64,000 nt of DNA from Trichomonas vaginalis G3. Its lineage: Eukaryota > Parabasalia > Trichomonadida > Trichomonadidae. Both the position numbers and the translations under genes were made by a program. The stretch is taken from the NCBI RefSeq assembly GCF_026262505.1, contig NC_067204.1, positions 3,133,797 through 3,197,796 on the forward strand, written 5' to 3'. How positions within the stretch are numbered: the first letter of the stretch is position 1; each line of letters begins with the position of its first letter. Under the pieces are notes generated by a model, which saw only the letters and a program-made list of their open reading frames with translations, made no database searches and was not told where the DNA came from. Below are positions 50,282 to 60,163 of this stretch, piece by piece.

Positions 50282-51830
50282 TGTCAGAGCTAAATGACAA
50301 TTCAACTCTCTTCATGAAACGCGTAAAAAATAGAGACGGAACGAAAAAGAAAGGTTTATGATGCGGATGACTTAGATAGGGAACTTGTTAAAAACGGTCT
50401 CGGAATATATGAAATGCCAGCAGATGAGGTACAAGAAACTCCACAGGAAGAAGTTCAGATACAACCAGACATGGAAGAAATAGTTCAGCAACAACAGCTA
50501 GAAGAGCCTGAAGGAAACGAACAAGTCCTCCTTTGGAAACTAACTTCACAGAACTAGATGAAGATTTGGAACAGCCGAAAAATCTTGACCCTCAACAAGA
50601 GTATGCGGAGAATATGGAATCTTTCCAAGAGTCTAAAAAAAATTCGGCTGACATAGTAGAAGAATATCGAAAAATGTTTGCCGACATACAAAAGACTCCA
50701 ACATCAGATGAAAATATTCAGCATAGAATGGAAGAACTGAAAAAATGTACACAAATACAACAACCCTTTTTACTTACGAGCATTTAACGTTCAATCTTCG
50801 GATGAACTCGGTGAAAATAAAAGGTTAAATTTCAAGAAAACATATAGAAATGAAACATTGTTTAAAGTTCATTCAGAACCTAACCAAGATGGAAACAAAC
50901 CTACTTTTGTTTCTGCAGACGATGGAACTACAATGAGATGGGGTCATAAAGCTAATCCGGATAGGTGGTTCATAAACTTACAACCACAATTCCAAGAAGT
51001 TGTAGACGCAATGGAAGTGAATGGTGAACCAGATATAGCTGGTATTTTCAGCGCGGCTTTAATGCCATTGAAAGATATGAAACATGCAGATATTTTGGAC
51101 CAGTATGAAATGAACATGGCTGATGGAAATATAACACCTGACGTTCTAGAACATTTATCTCAAAGAACTACACAGAACCATAGAGATGGTATATTTGGTG
51201 AAGAGTTTAGAAAGAAAGTTAGGGAGAGAGAAGGAAGAGAACCTATTGTACATGACCTTGCAAACGAAAGTTTACAAAATGTCATAAAAACTTACTTTGC
51301 AGACAATGAACGAGAAGGGATGAATATTTAAGAAAACTCAAATGGACAGTACCAAATGAAATGTTAGTATTGAAAAACATGTTCCTTGACAAAATAAAAC
51401 CAACTACAGAAATAAACGACGCAAGACTGAAAGATTGGGTAAAAGCTTTCCCATTCACAAAAGATATAGTTGGTAACATGGAAAGAAAACCAGAATGGCT
51501 ACAAAAACATATATTTGGAAACGAGCTTATTCCATATGGACAGCACTGTTTGAAGAGCTTGAACCGGAAACTCAGGAAAGAGTCATGCAAACAATACGCG
51601 AAGACTCAAATACAGACTATGACAAACTCTTTCTAGGATATAGGTTACCTGAGATGGGCGACCAGAGCCAAAAGGCAAAAAGGACATGGGAAATTTGCAA
51701 CATACTAGATGAACATAATGCAAAGATGCAACAACTTCAAGCAGAGGGCAATGAAGGAAAAAGAAGAGTTAAAAACTCAGTCAGGAAGAAAGTAAAGCTT
51801 GGTCCACGTGGGTTCTATTATGACATATAA
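50281..51830 (+). pseudogene. Polinton acidic Gln/Glu-rich virion-type protein, interrupted copy
   Basis: Counterpart of 1-992, with its C-terminal part also visible (RMEELKK to KKVKLGPRGFYYDI, Lys-rich end). Directly precedes the capsid-like genes. Broken in several places. Confidence 0.55.
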
Positions 51831-51862
51831 ATCCAACTATTCTATATTTTTACTCATATGAA

Positions 51863-52585
51863 ATGTACGCCGCTCAGAATATAACGCCAACAGTTTTGGA
51901 TGCTATGAATGGAAATGTTTCCGAATGGTATAACGAATGCGACAATGCCATTAGAAGGTCAGAAATAGTTCCTGGAACTTACGAATATACAACTGCTGTT
52001 TCTTATGGAAACGTAGGTGAGTTTGGAGAAGGTTCTTCAACAACAGTAGATATTGCTTGCGACAGGTTTCATATTATTTCTATTGACAACTCTTTCTTAT
52101 ACGTGGAACAAGACATTGAAATAAAACCTTCTGCCAAGTTGTCTGACAAGAAAGGTTGCAATGGAATTTTCTATGTCGGATACCAATATGCTCCAGAAGT
52201 TTTCATGGGATATAAGATATATTCTAACTCTGACTTAGTTCAAACAGTAACATGGGCAAACTATGAATGGTTCGCTTTGAGAAACTCAGTACAACCACAA
52301 GCTAGAGAACAAACAGACCAGTATGCAACTATTGAGAAAATAAGAAGACTTGACCCTAACGTTCCAGGAGTTTATGTTAACCTTTCTGGACAAACTGCAG
52401 CAGCAGTAACCAAAGTAAAACTGAAACTTAGAGTTCCTTTGTCATCTTTCCTCATCTTCAGGTTTTTAAGATACTTGCCAAACTGGGCAGGAAAAATTTC
52501 TATCGAACTTACTCCAAGCAAAAATAACTTAGTCATTGCACCAACACAAGACCCATTCACTCTTACAAGTAGTGGGAACAAATAA
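51863..52585 (+). CDS. Putative major capsid protein, first reading frame
   Basis: 240 residues (MYAAQNITPTVLDAMNG start), beta-rich; RVPLSSFLIFRFLRYLPNW followed by KISIELTP looks like the amphipathic-helix/strand end of a jelly roll in Polinton capsid proteins. Leader TATTTTTACTCATATGAA. The next capsid-like frame begins one base after this stop. The double-jelly-roll major capsid assignment rests on position (between coiled-coil genes and penton-like genes), size and beta pattern. Confidence 0.5.
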   Translation: MYAAQNITPTVLDAMNGNVSEWYNECDNAIRRSEIVPGTYEYTTAVSYGNVGEFGEGSSTTVDIACDRFHIISIDNSFLYVEQDIEIKPSAKLSDKKGCNGIFYVGYQYAPEVFMGYKIYSNSDLVQTVTWANYEWFALRNSVQPQAREQTDQYATIEKIRRLDPNVPGVYVNLSGQTAAAVTKVKLKLRVPLSSFLIFRFLRYLPNWAGKISIELTPSKNNLVIAPTQDPFTLTSSGNK

Positions 52586-52586
52586 A

Positions 52587-53395
52587 ATGTCATTCGCCGA
52601 CTTTTGCAAAAACAAAGTTGACTTAGACTTTGGTTTCTCAAACCTCAACACTGAAGTAAACTATTATTTCAATGCTGCTGGAGATGCTTGGGACCCAGTT
52701 AAGTTCACATGCGAAAATTTGAATGCAAGAGAATAGAAAGCAGACTTGCAGTCTATATGTTGGACCCAGATATTTCAAATGCTTTAGCTGCCAAATATAT
52801 TGCAGTTCCACTTATGTTCCCTATACACCAAATATCTGTCAAAGACTTTGCAGGTGAAGTTGGAAACCAAAGTGCTGACCCAGGTGCAAGAACAGATATT
52901 GCTTTAACAACTGCAATGAAACATGCAGATACTATGTTTGTACTGTTCAGACGAACTATAAATGACTATTCTTGCTTCTACAACCCTGGTATTAAATACC
53001 ATATAAACATAGATGGCAAATACTATCCAAGAGAAGAATATTCTACAGTTGAGGATATGAGGTCATACAACTTGACATTAGATGCTATGAACTTTAACAA
53101 CAACTTCACAACAACCATTAACCCTGAAATGCAAAGTTCTATTATGCCATATGTGAAAGTATGGACTCATACAGGAGCTCAAAAAACTCAATATACAAAT
53201 GGAGACCGTTCAAACTTTTGGCTTGGCATTCCATTTGCTGACTCAGAAGACTTTATGGGTGGTATTTCAACTGTTGGTACAGTTCAAATACAATATACTG
53301 GTGACAGAGACGGTCCAAATGAATTGAAAGCAAAGAAGTTTACAAAACCAATAGCACTTTTCACGGAAGATGCTCTTTTGAAATTCGTTCGATGA
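52587..53395 (+). pseudogene. Putative major capsid protein, second reading frame
   Basis: About 270 codons in all, interrupted. Starts MSFADFCKNKVDLDF. Later blocks (DTMFVLFRRTINDYSCFY, NFWLGIPFADSEDFMGGIST, VGTVQIQYTG) have the strand/turn character of a second jelly roll and its end. Whether the two capsid frames are naturally separate or one gene in decay cannot be told here. Confidence 0.45.
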
Positions 53396-53779
53396 AACCT
53401 GCTGGGGCTCCTCAGATTGGTATAACGACAGCTTCCATCGAGCAGATTTTGGCAGCAGGTCAGTAAGTTGTTCTTGAACTGACTTCTCTCCGTCAAATAT
53501 TGACAGTACGCCAGTTTTGATATAATATTGTATTATAAACTTACCTTTAGAAATATCGGTCAGTTTTGTTGTTATATTTTTGTCTGCTTCAAGAACTTTC
53601 ACCATTTCAGTTATACCAACTTTCTTTGCTTTATGAAAATATTTTGGTTCAGCAAAGACTGCTATTCTATAACATTTTCCATTGTTTGTATAAAGAACTA
53701 TTCTGTCAATGAACTTGTATTGTTTGTGTGTGTAAACTTTGTTTTGCTTCAATTCGAAGAGATACTCAAATACGTCCAT
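53267..53779 (-). CDS. Unknown Polinton protein overlapping capsid gene end
   Basis: 170 codons from 53779 (MDVFEYLFELKQNKVYTHKQ, YKFIDRIVLYTNNGKCYRIA), a beta-rich N-terminal half; the last ~45 codons lie antisense to the capsid frame and may not be native. It starts 18 bp from the divergent gene at 53798. No family recognised. Confidence 0.45.
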   Translation of the reverse strand: MDVFEYLFELKQNKVYTHKQYKFIDRIVLYTNNGKCYRIAVFAEPKYFHKAKKVGITEMVKVLEADKNITTKLTDISKGKFIIQYYIKTGVLSIFDGEKSVQEQLTDLLPKSARWKLSLYQSEEPQQVSSNEFQKSIFREKCYWFCKLLCFQFIWTVSVTSILYLNCTNS

Positions 53780-53797
53780 CTTTTTATTCTAAGTAAA

Positions 53798-54379
53798 ATG
53801 TCATTTCCGAAAAATAGAAGCGTAAGTGTTTCAAAAGGTTTAATGGCGGTGGCAGATGTGAAGTTAAATTCACCAACTCAAACAAACAGTCAAAGTGTTG
53901 TTGTCAATGTCAAAGAAAGAGATGTTGAAGTGGGGAAACCATACGAAGACGAAGATGGTATAACAATAGTTCCTGTAAAAGAACAACCAACATATCCTGA
54001 AGTTAGCAGAGACTTAAGTTCTGTTGCAGATATTCGAAACGACTACCAACAACTTAAAGACAAACTTAAAACTCAGGAGAAGATTTGTCAAGCTTTGGGT
54101 ATAATGTTAAACTTGGTCGAACACAACCCTGTAAAAGTGAACTCATATGTCATCGCACCTCATGAAATTTTGAAAGAACTATTGAAACTTTTGACAGAGG
54201 CAGACGATATAAACATCAAAGAAATAGAACCCGACATTGCTTGCTGTGGTGTTTCATATAATGTCATTGACAAGATATACGTTATGAAAGGAGGTGAAAC
54301 GTTGAACTTAAAATATAGTTTCCCAGACGTCATAAAAATATTTGACGACCACAACATTTCATTAAAATTTACTTGCTAA
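53798..54379 (+). CDS. Unknown Polinton protein (193 aa)
   Basis: Starts MSFPKNRSVSVSKGLMAVAD after TTTTTATTCTAAGTAAA. Low-complexity first 60 residues, helical middle (YQQLKDKLKTQEKICQALGI), beta-like end. Four bases separate it from the penton-like gene, so they may function together. No family recognised. It looks whole. Confidence 0.5.
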   Translation: MSFPKNRSVSVSKGLMAVADVKLNSPTQTNSQSVVVNVKERDVEVGKPYEDEDGITIVPVKEQPTYPEVSRDLSSVADIRNDYQQLKDKLKTQEKICQALGIMLNLVEHNPVKVNSYVIAPHEILKELLKLLTEADDINIKEIEPDIACCGVSYNVIDKIYVMKGGETLNLKYSFPDVIKIFDDHNISLKFTC

Positions 54380-54383
54380 GTAA

Positions 54384-55190
54384 ATGGCAGAAGACATAGT
54401 GGTTTATACTATTACGACTAAAAACCCTGAGTCATATAATTCTATAACAACAAACTTACAAAGTCCTCAAGGACGATATTGTAAACTAACTTTAAACACA
54501 ATGACGACTAAAGCCTGTTTTGCTCTTTTGACACCAGAAGACTTTGTTGTTGTGAATGGTAAAAAATACTTCTTTGAAGATACTTACTCAGATATACCAC
54601 CAACAGGTTTTGTTGACTTATTTAATACTTTAAGGACGGATGTAACATGTGCTGCAACTAGAGCAGGTTTCATTATGTTTGGATGTCCGACTGAGTTTAC
54701 TATAAACGATATGAGCTATAATACAAAACTTATATCTGGTTTTTACTACCAACAGTTTCCTATAACAGGAAAAGGTGTCATACAAGGAATGTCTGTTCCA
54801 TTGACTTTAAGTACACCTATTTTATATATTGTTTCAAACTTAGGTTCAAAGTGCTATTCGAATGTCGACAGAAACTACTATGACCAAAAGATACTCATGC
54901 GTATAAACAACACTTTCTCTGCTGGTTTGCCTATTGTTCATTCGAATGCAGAGTTTTCAGCTTTAGTAAACTCAAACACTTTAGCAAACATAAACTTAAC
55001 CTTAGTCGACGCAAACTTTGTTCCTGTAAAACTTTTATGTCCTATGTATTTGTCAATGACGGCAGAAAGTTTCGAATTGGAAGATGCAACTGGTGAAAGT
55101 ATTGTACTACAAGAACAACTTCAACAACAAATAGCTCAAGAACAACAAATGCAACAAATGGAACAAATGCAACAACAAAGTCAAGAATAA
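54384..55190 (+). CDS. Putative penton/minor capsid protein
   Basis: 268 residues: beta-rich body (CKLTLNTMTTKACFALLTP, YIVSNLGSKCYS) with closing ANINLTLVDANFVPVKLL and MYLSMTAESFE, which matches the LxLxDxxxxPVxL strand-turn-strand ending of Polinton penton (single jelly-roll) proteins. A Gln-rich tail (QQQIAQEQQMQQMEQMQQQ) follows. It looks whole. It would form the five-fold vertices. Confidence 0.5.
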   Translation: MAEDIVVYTITTKNPESYNSITTNLQSPQGRYCKLTLNTMTTKACFALLTPEDFVVVNGKKYFFEDTYSDIPPTGFVDLFNTLRTDVTCAATRAGFIMFGCPTEFTINDMSYNTKLISGFYYQQFPITGKGVIQGMSVPLTLSTPILYIVSNLGSKCYSNVDRNYYDQKILMRINNTFSAGLPIVHSNAEFSALVNSNTLANINLTLVDANFVPVKLLCPMYLSMTAESFELEDATGESIVLQEQLQQQIAQEQQMQQMEQMQQQSQE

Positions 55191-55218
55191 AAAAATATTT
55201 TTTTTTATTTTTATAAAA

Positions 55219-56454
55219 ATGTACAGAATAGACGTTTCAGATTTTTATGACTTCCAAGCCTTCAGAAATATGTGTCCATTTAGAGACTATAACAAAGCAG
55301 TCGAGAATTTGAAACGTTTAGTCATTTATGTTGACTCTGCCCCAGAATGTTATGTCATGAAAGAATGGGATGTTGTCTTTAACAAACCAAGAGCAACAAT
55401 AGTTTCAGAACAAGAATGTAGACAGAAACTTAAGAAAATAAAAGTCGTACAAGTTGGCATGAAGATGTTAGATGCTTGGGATATCTTATTGTCAAAGTTA
55501 GAAGATTTTTCAGTTCGAGGTATAAAGTTCTATACACCATCTCCAAACTTCTATTCTATCTTCACTGGATATAAATACGAACAAGTAGAATGGAAAGAAA
55601 ATGTTATAGAAGCTTGGTTAGACCATGTCAAAGAAATTATATGCAATGGAAACGAAAGAGTCTATGAGTATATCTTATGTTGGTTTGCAAACATCTTACA
55701 ACATCCAAGTGCTAAAAATGAAACTGCTCTCATCATAATTGGAAAACAAGGAACTGGTAAGAACACTTTCTTTACAGATATTTTGTGCAAACTGTTAGAG
55801 GGCTATTCGAACCCTAATATGACAAACTTAGAAAACATCTGCGGTAAATTTAACTCTTCAATAGAGAATATGAAACTTATAGTATGTAACGAACTTCAAA
55901 GTATAGATACAACAAAAGTTTTGAACTCAGATGCTTTGAAGAGTCTTATAACAGACAAAGTTGGAGTTGTTGAAAGAAAATATAAAGACCAAAGAGTTTG
56001 TGAAAATGTTGCAAACTTCGTCATGGTTTCAAACAACGCTGTTCCGATGAAGTTAGAAAGTTCTGACAGAAGATATGTAGTTGTCAGAACGTCAGATTCT
56101 CATATGCAAGATACAGAATATTTTGACGACTTAGCAGAAACTTTGACACCTAACTTTTACAACCACTTGTTCTCATATTTTATGACATTAGATATTTCTA
56201 AGTTCAATCCAAGACAAATTCCACATACCGAAGAAAGACAAACATTGTTAGAAGCAAACAAGAGTGTATATGAACTGTTTATAGATGAGACTAACTTTGA
56301 GTGTTTAGATGAAAGGTCTTTGTACGACTCGTATAAACAATATTGTCAAGAGTATGGTTATATGACAGCATCTAAACGAACATTCTTGGCAAATGTCAAA
56401 AATCTTTTAGACATACAGAACGGCGTATATACAAAGAAAAATTTTTCTGAGTAA
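55219..56454 (+). CDS. SF3 helicase (D5-like)
   Basis: 411 residues. N-terminal ~165 residues unknown (primase-like module not evident). Walker A IIIGKQGTGKNTFF near residue 180, Walker B region KLIVCNELQS, motif C NFVMVSNN and the following SSDRRYVVVRTSD arginine-finger region are typical of superfamily 3 D5-type helicases. The C-terminus has a winged-helix-like part (SKRTFLANVKNLLD). Leader TTTTTTTTTATTTTTATAAAA. It would unwind element DNA in replication. It looks whole. Some Polintons and virophages carry SF3 helicases. Confidence 0.82.
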   Translation: MYRIDVSDFYDFQAFRNMCPFRDYNKAVENLKRLVIYVDSAPECYVMKEWDVVFNKPRATIVSEQECRQKLKKIKVVQVGMKMLDAWDILLSKLEDFSVRGIKFYTPSPNFYSIFTGYKYEQVEWKENVIEAWLDHVKEIICNGNERVYEYILCWFANILQHPSAKNETALIIIGKQGTGKNTFFTDILCKLLEGYSNPNMTNLENICGKFNSSIENMKLIVCNELQSIDTTKVLNSDALKSLITDKVGVVERKYKDQRVCENVANFVMVSNNAVPMKLESSDRRYVVVRTSDSHMQDTEYFDDLAETLTPNFYNHLFSYFMTLDISKFNPRQIPHTEERQTLLEANKSVYELFIDETNFECLDERSLYDSYKQYCQEYGYMTASKRTFLANVKNLLDIQNGVYTKKNFSE

Positions 56455-56489
56455 ATTTAAAAAAAATATTTTTTTATCCGATAGAAAAG

Positions 56490-56909
56490 ATGACGAAATT
56501 CATCTCAGTCAACAAGTACATGTCAGGACTTAAAGAAGAACTAGACCCATTCGCTTATTTGAATGTTTACTTCTACCATTTTGAAAAGTCTACATTTGAC
56601 AAAGTTTGGAACATCGAACCAGTTAAGTTTGCTATTGTGACTAAAAATGGTGCGAAATTTGAAGACTTAGACATAGAAGGTTTGTTAGCAGTCAAAGAAA
56701 ATTTTGACAGAAGGTTCTCAAACCTTAAAGAAGGCAAAGCATACAAACTTGTTATACCTTATGAACCAAAGAAAGCAGACGACTATGAATATTATGAGTC
56801 TAAGATAGTTGAAGTTCAAGGTAAATTGGGTAAAAAGATTTTAGAGTCTAAGCCAGTGTTTGCCCCTAAAGAGGAAGAGAACATTGACATTGACCCAGAA
56901 ATGTTCTAA
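56490..56909 (+). CDS. Unknown Polinton protein (139 aa)
   Basis: MTKFISVNKYMSGLKEELDP, a beta-rich region (VKFAIVTKNGAKFEDLDI, AYKLVIPYEPKK), and an acidic end EEENIDIDPEMF. Position after the helicase and the beta pattern would suit an ssDNA-binding OB fold, unproven. It looks whole. Confidence 0.5.
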   Translation: MTKFISVNKYMSGLKEELDPFAYLNVYFYHFEKSTFDKVWNIEPVKFAIVTKNGAKFEDLDIEGLLAVKENFDRRFSNLKEGKAYKLVIPYEPKKADDYEYYESKIVEVQGKLGKKILESKPVFAPKEEENIDIDPEMF

Positions 56910-56925
56910 AAATAAAATTTTATTT

Positions 56926-57381
56926 TTACATGTCATATCTCACCTTCTCTGGAACTGGTTCAGGTTCTTTCTTCTCTTCTTCTACTTTCTTTTCTTTCTT
57001 TTCTCTCTTCTTCTTCTTTTCTGGTGGAGTTATGTCAAATTTCTCCGAACCATATTTATGTAAAAGTTCTTTGTCCTTTAATAGCTCTTCTATTCTGTTT
57101 TCTATTTCATCTTCAAGAACAGCGCATGTGCCTTCTTTGCATTCTAAGAACTTTTGTTGGACTTCATCTTTCCAATCGGCGTCATCTCTGTCAACAAGTC
57201 TGTCATTGACAAATTTTAAGACTGCTCTTTGTAATGTTTTATGGTTCTTGTCATATTCCCAGAAACAGAACTTTAGAACAAATTCACCTTTCTTGTTTAC
57301 ACTATGTAAGATTTTATGGTCGACAGATGTTTTGCTGTCAAAAAGCTTGTCTCGAATATAGATAGCGAAATCGCTAGACAT
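56926..57381 (-). CDS. Small protein with Lys/Glu tail
   Basis: 151 residues; counterpart of 41890-42351, with fewer repeat units in its KKEKKVEEEKKEPEP tail. Divergent from the packaging ATPase. Confidence 0.55.
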   Translation of the reverse strand: MSSDFAIYIRDKLFDSKTSVDHKILHSVNKKGEFVLKFCFWEYDKNHKTLQRAVLKFVNDRLVDRDDADWKDEVQQKFLECKEGTCAVLEDEIENRIEELLKDKELLHKYGSEKFDITPPEKKKKREKKEKKVEEEKKEPEPVPEKVRYDM

Positions 57382-57417
57382 TTTCTAAAAGATAAAAATT
57401 TTAATTTTTCTAAAAAT
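57382..57417. promoter_or_regulatory. 36-bp bidirectional start region
   Basis: The only sequence between the ATGs of the Lys/Glu-tail gene and the packaging ATPase, containing GATAAAAATTTTAATTTTTC, roughly symmetrical. The same spacer occurs at 41854-41889 in element C. Confidence 0.5.
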
Positions 57418-58293
57418 ATGTTAGAAAAAAAGTTTGCTGACATTGACAAGAAATTTGAGAATGTTTTGAAGAAGAACAAGAGAAAGTTAGAAAATGCTCA
57501 GATAAAACCCATACATGACAAGTTCTTATTTGCTCAGAATGGTATAACAGGTCTAATTGCACCACCTGGGTCGGGTAAGACTTTCACTTATCTTAAAATG
57601 GCTGCACAACAACAAGAACTAGATGAGAAGAACCCATTCTATGAGTTAGTTGTCATTTGTAGTACTTCTGGTCAATTCGATCAAACCGTCAATTCGTTCA
57701 AAGATATTATAAAAAAGTCTAAGTTAGTATGTATAAAAGATACTGAGTTGTTAGATTGGATAAAGAAGTACCAAAGAAGAGTTTTGAAGTACAATGCTAT
57801 AAATGAGTATGTCAATTCGAAGTTTAAAGACCCAAATGAGGAAATGCAGAGAATATTAGAGAAGAAACACTTCAGAAACAAACAGAAAGAGATAGAATAC
57901 ATTTCGAAGAAATTGCAATCTTACGATTGGAAGACTTACCCTCACAGATGTCTTCTTATCTTAGATGATTTCGCCTCTCATCCTTTGTTAAAGAACAGAG
58001 AACAAGATATGTGTCGAATTCTTAAGAAGCTCAGACACTTTAACATCTCTGTTGTCATTTGTGTACAGACAGCAAAGAGTTTAAGTAAGGATGTTAAAAG
58101 AATACTTACTGATATCATACTTTTCCCTGGATTGTCCGAAGACGATTTCATGGAACTTATGAAAGAGTCCATGGCAGGTAAGTTTGACAGACATGAACTC
58201 TGGGAGAAGTACAAAGTCATACAAGACCCTCATACTTCTTTCAGAATTCACATCTACGCGAACAAAGTTCAAATTGTAAAAAGTCAAGCTTGA
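57418..58293 (+). CDS. Genome-packaging ATPase (A32/FtsK-HerA type)
   Basis: 291 residues from the ATG at 57418, chosen over the longer frame because the element-C copy and the 36-bp bidirectional spacer agree. Walker A APPGSGKT, Walker B LLILDDFA. The last 32 coding bases lie in the direct repeat 58261-58298. It looks whole. Confidence 0.8.
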   Translation: MLEKKFADIDKKFENVLKKNKRKLENAQIKPIHDKFLFAQNGITGLIAPPGSGKTFTYLKMAAQQQELDEKNPFYELVVICSTSGQFDQTVNSFKDIIKKSKLVCIKDTELLDWIKKYQRRVLKYNAINEYVNSKFKDPNEEMQRILEKKHFRNKQKEIEYISKKLQSYDWKTYPHRCLLILDDFASHPLLKNREQDMCRILKKLRHFNISVVICVQTAKSLSKDVKRILTDIILFPGLSEDDFMELMKESMAGKFDRHELWEKYKVIQDPHTSFRIHIYANKVQIVKSQA

Positions 58294-58442
58294 AAAATAA
58301 AGAGTTCATCTACTCTACTTGTTTGAAGTTGTCAAAATACTCTGTTATTTTTCACGATTTTCATGAGTTTTGGCTACCCCTGTAAAAGTCGGTCTAGAGA
58401 AATTTCATGAAATTTGGTCATTTTTCAGCAAAAATATATTTT

Positions 58443-58669
58443 AGGTGAAGAGGTGAGATTTCACCTCTTTTTTCACCTGTTTTTTCACCTCAGTTATTTT
58501 ATAAGCGTTTCACATGGTAAACGTTATTTTTTAAATTTTGTGAAAACTCAACGGTTTGACACAAGCCCTAAAAATTATTTTACTCAGAATTTTGTTGCTG
58601 AATTCAGCAAAAATATATTTTAGGTGAAGAGGTGAGATTTCACCTCTTTTTTCACCTCTTTTTTCACCT
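58443..58669. repeat. Hairpin repeat pair, left of 304-aa gene (D)
   Basis: Units 58443-58491 and 58622-58669, AGGTGAAGAGGTGAGATTTC type, in opposite orientation to the pair at 59663-59863; same arrangement as in C. Confidence 0.8.
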
Positions 58670-58675
58670 GTTATT

Positions 58676-59590
58676 TTATAAGCGTTTTACATGAATTGTA
58701 TGATGTATATTTGAAATCCTAAACAATTTCGTAGCTTCTATTTCTTCTGTCAGTACATCGAATGTTTTAACGATACCGAAAGTTTCTTTATACTTCTTCT
58801 TGACGTCAGATAGAAGGAAATCGTCAGCAGTTGGATAGTTTTTGTTCAGAAATGTCAACATGTCCATTTTATCTTCTGCTGGTTTCTCTGCTTCTTTCTT
58901 TAAATCTGCATAGTCGTTTCGCATACGTTCTATCTCTTTGACGGAGTAGTTATATTTCCTCATTGCTGCTTTACATTTAGAACATTGTGGGTTCATTTTA
59001 GCATTGTACATTGAAATTTGACCTGCAAGTACAACTAAGGCGTCAATGGTTTTCTTTAACTCAAAAGTTGCTGGTTTTATTTGTTCGTTCCATACTTTAC
59101 CTCTTCTATCTTTATCTCTTATCTGCCATACACATTTTGCAACTAACGAAACAAAGTTGTCGTAGGTCTTAAATTCTTCGGATTTGTAAAGGTCAGAAAC
59201 ATTTTTATATACCATATCGCAGTCTTTGTCCATGACTTTGTGGTTGCAATGAAATCCAAGAAACTCATAGTTTACCTTTCGTATGAACTTCTTTATTTCT
59301 ACCGAGTCAGTTGCTTTGACTTCTATTTCATCGAATTCAGGAATAGTAAGCTTTTGTTGTTGTATTTCAGGAAGTTTAGGTAGATGGTCAATAATATCCT
59401 GCATTTCATAAAGATACTGTTCATTTGTTTCATCTTTCGCACTACAGTCTAAATCTCCTTGGAGAAGTTCTTGCTTTATCTTCTGGATTGTTGTTTCGAA
59501 AGTATATGAAGAAGGAATGAAGCTTTTCATCTCTACTAACATTGAAGTTGGGTTCATGACTAAAGAGTTTGGTGCTGTTGTTGCTAACAT
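58676..59590 (-). CDS. Polinton helical protein (304 aa)
   Basis: From MLATTAPNSLVMNP at 59590, after a T-rich leader shared with element C. Mostly helical; features are a CHCNHKV-like FHCNHKVMDKDCDM patch and CSKCKAAMRKYNYSVKEIER, a possible zinc-binding pair set. Unknown family. It is bracketed by inverted hairpin pairs and convergent with the packaging ATPase, as if it were a movable cassette. It looks whole. Confidence 0.55.
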   Translation of the reverse strand: MLATTAPNSLVMNPTSMLVEMKSFIPSSYTFETTIQKIKQELLQGDLDCSAKDETNEQYLYEMQDIIDHLPKLPEIQQQKLTIPEFDEIEVKATDSVEIKKFIRKVNYEFLGFHCNHKVMDKDCDMVYKNVSDLYKSEEFKTYDNFVSLVAKCVWQIRDKDRRGKVWNEQIKPATFELKKTIDALVVLAGQISMYNAKMNPQCSKCKAAMRKYNYSVKEIERMRNDYADLKKEAEKPAEDKMDMLTFLNKNYPTADDFLLSDVKKKYKETFGIVKTFDVLTEEIEATKLFRISNIHHTIHVKRL

Positions 59591-59662
59591 GTTCTTACAA
59601 TAAAAATAAAAAAATATTTTTTTAAAAAAACCAACTTTATTTTTTATTTCGGGAAAATTCAT

Positions 59663-59863
59663 GAGGTGAAAAAAGAGGTGAAAAAAGAGGTGAAATCTCA
59701 CCTCTTCACCTAAAATATATTTTTGTCTGATTTACGCTCATTACGATGAAGTTTCGACAAAACATTTACGTTCATGTTTGACAAAACATTTACGATGAAA
59801 TCATGAAAATTCATGAGGTGAAAAAAGAGGTGAAAAAAGAGGTGAAATCTCACCTCTTCACCT
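59663..59863. repeat. Hairpin repeat pair, right of 304-aa gene (D)
   Basis: Units 59663-59711 and 59815-59863, upstream of the 304-aa gene's start. Their presence at a 5' side argues that they are not only 3'-end signals. Confidence 0.8.
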
Positions 59864-59940
59864 AAAATATATTTTTATTGAATTCAGCAACAAAGTTCAA
59901 ATTGTAAAAAGTCAAGCTTGAAAAATCTAAGTGTTTAGTC

Positions 59941-60120
59941 TTAGTAAGATGGTAGCTTCTTAAAGCATATGCCGTCCTTGAGTTTTATGTACGTGAAGAG
60001 AAGTACAATGAATTCAATTACGAGTACAATTGCAATGACAACTAAGGCAACTATTTTTGTCTTTTGCCAGCAAGGGTACTTCTTCTCTTCCAATGGTTCG
60101 GGAGAACTATACTCACTCAT
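59941..60120 (-). CDS. Small single-pass membrane protein (59 aa)
   Basis: MSEYSSPEPLEEKKYPCWQK, then a hydrophobic helix (IVALVVIAIVLVIEFIVLLF) and a short basic tail with FKKLPSY. No counterpart in element C at the same position, so gene content differs between copies. Confidence 0.55.
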   Translation of the reverse strand: MSEYSSPEPLEEKKYPCWQKTKIVALVVIAIVLVIEFIVLLFTYIKLKDGICFKKLPSY

Positions 60121-60163
60121 GAGAAATGCCAAAACGGTTTAATAGAAAAAGTGTCATTTTTTC

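Larger units (their letters stand above)
58261..59926. repeat. 38-bp direct repeat bracketing the 304-aa gene cassette
   Basis: AACAAAGTTCAAATTGTAAA plus 18 more bases, identical at 58261-58298 (the ATPase 3' end) and 59889-59926. The segment between holds both hairpin pairs and the 304-aa gene. No second copy is seen at the matching place in element C. Confidence 0.85.
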
